DNA from: Apoda limacodes
Lineage: Eukaryota; Arthropoda; Insecta; Lepidoptera; Limacodidae
DNA length: 64,000 bases
Assembly (NCBI GenBank): GCA_946406115.1
Contig: OX291543.1
Location: 26,438,815 to 26,502,814 of the forward strand
Direction: 5' to 3'
Within the stretch, counting starts at the first letter, position 1. Each line of letters begins with the position of its first letter. The notes beneath the pieces are model-generated. The model made no database searches, was not told where the DNA came from, and saw only the letters and a program-made list of their open reading frames with translations. Shown piece by piece: positions 58,391 through 64,000 of this stretch. Made by a program: the position numbers and the translations under genes.

Positions 58391-60636
58391 AACCACGTGT
58401 TTAAAATGCAAATGTTATAAAATCTTTACTAAGAAATTAAAGAAACTTAACCCTTTAAATATCATTCTATTGGCTTTCAGAAATTTGATATTAAAATCCT
58501 ACGTAACACTTTAAATCTTATAAACTACATAGACTATGACACTATAGTGCAGTGAAATATTGAGATAGACAGACGAATTAAATTATGTACGTTTTACTAC
58601 CGAATTATAAAATTGACAACAGTAAAAACAAATTAGGTAGCTCGCCAGCCAGTCATACCTACATAAGTTTTGTGATTGAAGCATAGGGTTTTAAATGTTA
58701 CTATTCCTTTTTTGCAAACAAATATAGTTTAACATTACCAATAGCAGCTAGTAGTGCGATGACAATAGAACATATCTGCCAGCGCCCAATTGTTCGACGG
58801 ATGAAAGAAGAGATCATGTGCGTATCGCATAAATATTATCAACGGTGGCAATAAACAGAGATACAATAATATTTTTTATTGTTATTATTACGAACACAAC
58901 GATACGTGGGGAATGTCAGCCGGCTACCATAATGAAGATGTAATAGTGCCCCCGCGTATCACTAATCCTTTTGACGAAGGGGGTGACCATCACTGAAAGG
59001 ATGTCACACGAATATGACAGATATTTTGACAGTAATGCAACGAATTCGCCGCTGCTGTGAGCGATGGCTGTAGCTTTAAATAAGCACTTTTGATTTTTTA
59101 TAATCTCACGAAAATTATTATTATTAATAATTTAGCGCGTTTTTAAACTATAATTTTCCTGTTTTTCAATTTTATGTTAAAGTAACTAGGAGGCGAGTAA
59201 AAGTGTTAATCAATGACCTCCCATCGCAAATGTTATTATACAAGCTACAACGCTTCCCAGCGTAAAACCAACATAGGATCATCAAATATTCATACCCAAT
59301 TCCCCTTGGCTACGTCCAAACCAAACATTTATCAATGAAAAATTCATATTTTTAATACATAATGAAATTAAATTTGAATTATGGAATTATAATTATTGAT
59401 ACCGATTCTGACAGTCTACCAATAATTATTATGGATCTTGTAACATTTATTTGAATGATATTATAATGACTAGAAGACTATTTTGCAAATTGCATCAAAC
59501 TAGATCGTCTTGTATCATTTTAATTTCTTAAATCAATATATTTGCATAATTTAACTGTATACGTATAAATAAAATATGTAAAGATATTGTTATTTTTGAA
59601 TTAGTAAGTTGGTACAGAAGATAAGATTCACGAGGTTGCTTATTTTAATACTTGTGAGAAAACATTTATCACAGACGAAGTGGCAGATATTTAATTCAAT
59701 AGTTAGTTTTGCTAACTGAATAAGAAGCAAATTCAAAAGAAATAGATGGATTTCGAGAGATGCCATGAGTATTTCATTTATAAAAAAAAGTCGCCAATCA
59801 AGTTTTCATTTTAAGGTATGAATACTGTGACATCTCTCTTTGTTGATTTTACCGTTACCAGAGAATTTTTTATTGCAAAAAACTGTAAATTTTACACAAA
59901 AAAATGTTGACGGGGGTCACGCCTAAACCGAAATTAGGGTTTTATTCGTACGCAACCTTTTATTGCACTTTGACACGGGATGTTCAATTGATTTCTTTTG
60001 ATTACCCGGATGTTTTTTACTTGAAGATTTTTATTGAGATATCTGAATTTGGGAAACGGTGGTTAGATAATGTTACCATGTGTCTGATTTAACAATGAAT
60101 TATAACCCTTTAAAGTTTCTCAGACGTTTGAATTGAACCCTTATCAATTCAATCAATAGTGTAAAATTTGATTTTTTAACTAAACATAATATTCTGCAAG
60201 AGTTTTTTTTTATTTTTATTTCTTCTTCAAAATCATGTTAGGACATCAAAGTGTTTTGTGGCCAGTGACTTGGAAACGATGGTGGCGCGGCGCAGTCAGC
60301 AATTCTTCCTAAGCCGTTAGTGGTCACTAATGACGTTCCGAAATTGGCGCTTTTACCGCACTGTCACGTACGGGCACTAGATCAAGAAACTTTTTGTTCA
60401 GTAGAAGGAACCTTACAATTTATTGTTAGAATGTCACACTACTGGTCGCAGAAGATTTATTATTTACTACTTCCATATAATGGTCATACTAATACTAGGT
60501 AAATACATTATTATAACTTATATGTTTGTATATAGTGGAGATATATTCGCTTTTAACCGATTTTAAAAAAGGAGGAAGTTCTTAGATTGTCTGTATACCT
60601 ACGTATGTATATGTGTATGCATATCTTTACATTTTT

Positions 60637-60745
60637 ATCCCCAGAAGGGGGTAACCAGTAGCTAAATACACACCTATATTTTAATGCGAGGGACAATCTC
60701 GTATCACCAACCACTTTCTTCCTGCTTGATAAAGCCTATGCCGCA
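60637..60745 (+). repeat. 'tatccccaga-gggg' dispersed repeat, copy 2
   Basis: ttatccccagaagggggtaa, ccagtagcta, gagggacaatctc and caccaaccactttct follow the order seen at 18640-18790. Confidence 0.55.
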
Positions 60746-61673
60746 AAACTTCTTTAAGGTAACACGTGGATAAATAAAAGACACCTAAAGCCAACTTAGT
60801 AAAGATACACCGCATAATATATTGGTACCATTGATATTTCCTAACGCACTACAAAAAGTAAGTCAGGGTTGGCATCTATATATATTTTTATGTATGTTTA
60901 AATACTTATTTTGACTATTTTTATTGAAATGGAAGGATGCCATTCCTTTTAAATATACTTGAACTTTCAGAGTTCAAATTTGATTATTGAAACCAGAGTC
61001 AGGTGAGAAAATGTGGTTCTAAGATTTGTATAATTACTTGGATGACGTACTCAAATATGTTTTGTAGTTAGAGTACCAATAAAATAATTAAATACCTAAA
61101 TAATTAATTTTTAACACACAAAGTTAAGCCCTCAATGCAAGAAAAACATTGAGTTAAGTGTTTACTTCTACTTACCGTGTCGAATGGCAATAAAGAATCT
61201 CTTCTTATCTCTTTTACAAATTTCTATTAGAAGAGAAAAAAAACACTTAACTTCATGTTATTTTTGCCTTTAGGGACCGGACCTATTTTTTGAGGACCTA
61301 TCAGTGATTTTATTTGTGATGGTGGCTTGGACTCAAAGTTTTAAATAAGTTATTCTAAATAAGTGTAAATACATGCATTTAATGGTACGTTGGTTTAAAA
61401 CTTTATTAAATAGGTAACTGTTATCTAGGCTTTGCCAAAGTTGAATTACAAATAATACATACAATTTGCGAATAAGTAGATCTGATATAAAGTATTAAAT
61501 AATAGAGTGTATTGCACACTTTATTTTATTATGACTCTTATTTCTCCTCCGATTTTATTTATCCCGTCTAAAAAAAATTCAAGATACTCAAAAAATAACT
61601 ACAAGAAATACTAAAATTACAAGAAAACTTCAAGAAACTGAAACCTGTGACACTTGATTTCATGATGGATGAA

Positions 61674-61815
61674 CTAGGTATCTAAGTACCTACATATAAT
61701 AAGTGTGTATGGAACCTAGGTATCTAAGTACCTACATATAATAAGTGTGTATGGAACCTAGGTATTTAAGTACCTACATATAATAAGTGTGTATGGAACC
61801 TAGGTATCTAAGTAC
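61674..61815 (+). repeat. 42-bp tandem repeat, 3.4 copies
   Basis: The unit holds tctaagtacctacatataat then aagtgtgtatggaacctagg, starting at 61681, 61723, 61765 and 61807 (the last partial). Units differ by a single base or so, indicating recent expansion. It runs straight into the 'cgcgagcagcacttgg' repeat. Confidence 0.95.
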
Positions 61816-62035
61816 CCTCAGTGCGCGAGCAGCACTTGGCTGGTTTTTAGGGTTCCGTATCCAAATGGCAAAAACGGAACCCTTATGGATTCGTCATGTC
61901 TGTCCGTCCGTATGTAACAGCCACTTTTTTCCGAAACCATAAGAACTATACTGTTGAAACTTGGTAAGAAGAAGTATTCTGTGAACCGCATTAATTAATT
62001 CTGTGAATCCGAGTCGCACTTGGCCGGTTTTTTCA
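61816..62035 (+). repeat. 'gggttccgt...cgcacttggccggttttt' repeat copy
   Basis: gtgcgcgagcagcacttggc, ttagggttccgtatccaaat, ggcaaaaacggaacccttat and gagtcgcacttggccggttt in order. It carries the family end twice, at both sides, suggesting two adjoining copies. Confidence 0.75.
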
Positions 62036-63113
62036 TCGTAATCTGCTTGAATTCTAAATTACAAAACACAAAATTCAACAATTTGCTGTACTTTGTTTAA
62101 ATTTTGCGCACATTTAACTAGATAAAGCACAAAGTAGTAAGCCAGACAGACAAAGCTCGACACATCGCAACGCCCACTCATCGCTGTCTGCGCGTACGCA
62201 CGCTTGCACAGCAGATACTCTCGCGTATCTGTCATTTGATAGCGCCCGCGCATCTCAACTTTTGCAGCTTTTATATCGAAAAAGTCCGATAAGCGTCCGG
62301 TCCTTTATGCACATATCCGGTATAAAATTTGAATGATGCGTTTTTTACTTACCTACCTACTAATCGTTTTGCTGCCGTTTTATATATCAACAAAATGTAT
62401 AAAAATAACAAATCCTAAATCACTAATTGTCTTTATATCATACCTAATATTTAGACAAATTAATGATATGAAATGCGTTATACGTATTTAGGTCCTTTCA
62501 TTGTTGCTTCAGCCGTTGTTTGTCCCCTGGGACACTGGCCTGTCCTGAGAGAAAGGAGGTTTAGGCCTTATACAACTCTGCAATTTTTCACAAAACAGTG
62601 AAACTCGGCAGACGTTTTCGAGCCACATGACTAAAATATCCTAATTAAAAAAATTGATTGCTACATTTAGGATCGAAAATTTCTCCTACACCATATTAAA
62701 TAAGTAATAATTGAATTCCATTTTTGAGACATAATTTTGGAGAATTTACAAGTAATTCAATACTTTACAGCAAGCTTCGTTCAATCCAGGAATTAGGTCG
62801 GAACAATCCACATCCGTTTCCCTGCAGATAACCGTGCCCCGCCTTACGCGAAAGTTTATTCATCCGAAAAGATGTCCTATTTAAGGATATCTCACTCAGA
62901 TTTCTTTGATCCCGCAATGTTGTCAGTTACATGATAAGTCTATTCTGTTAACGCGCGTATCAATTATACCTACATGTCATAGTGCGGGACAAATAAGAAT
63001 TTTAACCAAATTAAAGATTTTTTAGAGGCCGTGGTGACCACAATTAAATGAAATAGGTAGTAGTTTTGAAGATCCAAATTTTTTCTTTTATTGGAGTTGC
63101 ATATATAGGTAAA

Positions 63114-63346
63114 CTAGCTTTTGCCCGCGGTTCCACCCGGCCTATATTCGGTTATCAGTGTAGGATTTCAACAGCAACTTCTCAATTATAAAAAAAACTA
63201 CTTACTCATGACGTTTTCATGTAGCCTTGTTCCTTTCCAGGGATTCAAACTATATGCAAAATTTCATCTTAATTCGTACAGCGGTTTAAGCGCGAAGAGG
63301 TAACAGACAGACAGAGTTACTTTCGCATTTATATTATTAGTATGGA
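63114..63346 (-). mobile_element. Lep1-like Helitron element, nearly intact
   Basis: On the minus strand it begins TCcatactaataatataaat, has gcgaaagtaactctgtctgt, acctcttcgcgcttaaaccg and aatcctacactgataaccga. It ends gtggaaccgcgggcaaaagC then TAG. It is inserted between A and T as Helitrons do. The plus-strand 60-codon frame over it is repeat-derived. Confidence 0.88.
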
Positions 63347-63381
63347 TTATAAAATAATATTATTTACCTGTATTTTATTCT

Positions 63382-63429
63382 TAGAAACAAAATTACACAA
63401 TGCTGCGTACCATGCTATGTGATATAGAA
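63382..63429 (+). repeat. 48-bp dispersed repeat, copy 2
   Basis: It matches 9439-9486 with about five mismatches. It occupies most of the 85-base gap between two oppositely oriented Helitron-like elements. Confidence 0.75.
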
Positions 63430-63431
63430 AA

Positions 63432-63671
63432 TCCATACTAATTTTATTTAAAATGCCAAAGTAACTCTGTCTGTCTGTCTATCTGTCTGTCTGTTACCTC
63501 TTCACGCTTAATCCGCTTTATCGATTATGATGAAATTTGGCATGGAGATAGTTTGAGTCCCGAGAAATTACATAGGTTACTTGAATACTTTTTTTATTAT
63601 TGGGGAGTTGCCGTTAAAATCCAACACCGATAACCGAATTTAGGGCGGGTGAAACCGCGGGCAAAAGCTAG
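63432..63671 (+). mobile_element. Lep1-like Helitron element, nearly intact
   Basis: It begins A|TCcatactaattttattta, has aagtaactctgtctgtctgt and ctcttcacgcttaatccgct, and ends gggtgaaaccgcgggcaaaa then gCTAG|T. The GC hairpin before the CTAG end and the A|T insertion site are both intact. It is 240 bases with no coding capacity, so it is non-autonomous. Confidence 0.9.
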
Positions 63672-64000
63672 TAATGAATATTCATAAAGATTCCCATGGA
63701 ATTGTAAAAAAAATAGAGATTACCTACTACTTAAAACATGCTATACGATGATATGATAAATATAACTTGCATAATTCTAATGTAAAAAATATATTAAGAA
63801 AATCACAGTTATCACAATAAATAACTGGGTCTGTGGAAGTAAGCAATATATAAACTTTGATGGATAATTTGGTGTTCGTTTAATACTGCGTCAGTTTAAT
63901 TATTGCAAGAATAAAGAATTTTCAAAATTTCTACTACTGATACCTACTAGGAATTGCAGATATGCTGTCAACATTACAATTACCCATAGACGAGTAAATG

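Larger units (their letters stand above)
44670..64000 (-). other. Probable upstream ham intron, no exon found
   Basis: The PR domain is incomplete at 44669, so transcription must come from further up. I searched the minus strand for an FGPY/FGPF-type codon string and for GC-richer short frames followed by a donor and saw none convincing. The stretch is dominated by repeats listed separately. GC-richer, repeat-poor spots lie at about 49930-50050, 58740-59070 and 62140-62300. Confidence 0.6.

Noticed and set aside
62059..62253. Possible upstream PR-domain exon on the minus strand (MRGRYQMTDTREYLL)
   Set aside because: GC-richer, but no PR-domain motif and no donor in phase 0 with the 44.67 kb acceptor.

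Overview
The window is AT-rich animal DNA, almost certainly from a moth or butterfly (Lepidoptera). The reasons are one conserved insect developmental gene broken into short exons by kilobase-scale introns, and a dense load of repeats typical of Lepidoptera: Lep1-like Helitron elements with TC...CTAG ends, RTE-type and Jockey-type LINE fragments, and the 'accactaaggtggcaaacaagct' and 'cgcacttggccggtttttt' interspersed families. No operons, prokaryotic genes, CRISPR arrays or canonical tRNA/rRNA genes are visible.

The one gene I can support is on the minus strand. It is the 3' part of a PRDM3/PRDM16-class zinc-finger transcription factor, the orthologue of Drosophila hamlet (ham) and vertebrate MECOM/PRDM16. 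Six exons can be assembled with GT/AG boundaries and consistent phase: 44541-44669, 39902-39998, 26293-26413, 16336-16492, 15516-15686 and 12615-14327. They join into one open frame of 795 codons plus a TAG stop. The product reads, in order: C-terminal half of a PR (SET-like) domain, a six-finger cluster, a long Ser/Asp-rich linker with a PLDLS CtBP-binding motif, a three-finger cluster, and a Pro/His-rich tail. The N-terminal half of the PR domain and the start codon are not recognisable here and probably lie beyond position 64000.

Layout: 1-12614 is 3' flank with repeats; 12615-16492 holds three closely spaced 3' exons; 16493-44540 holds three large introns carrying the two middle exons and many mobile-element fossils; 44670-64000 is repeat-rich DNA that is probably the upstream intron. 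Notable non-coding content includes about 16 Helitron-like copies (two head to head near 63.1-63.7 kb), a decayed tyrosine-recombinase ORF (38144-38548), two palindromic MITE-like elements (36280-36512, 39440-39588), an opposed pair of one repeat family (26457-26803 and 34486-34753), several minisatellites, and a few non-repetitive GC-richer islands inside introns that could be enhancers or alternative promoters.

I found no convincing undescribed multi-gene system. The most useful leads are the exon reconstruction of ham, the recombinase fossil, a possible plus-strand first exon near 53.4 kb, and the intronic islands.
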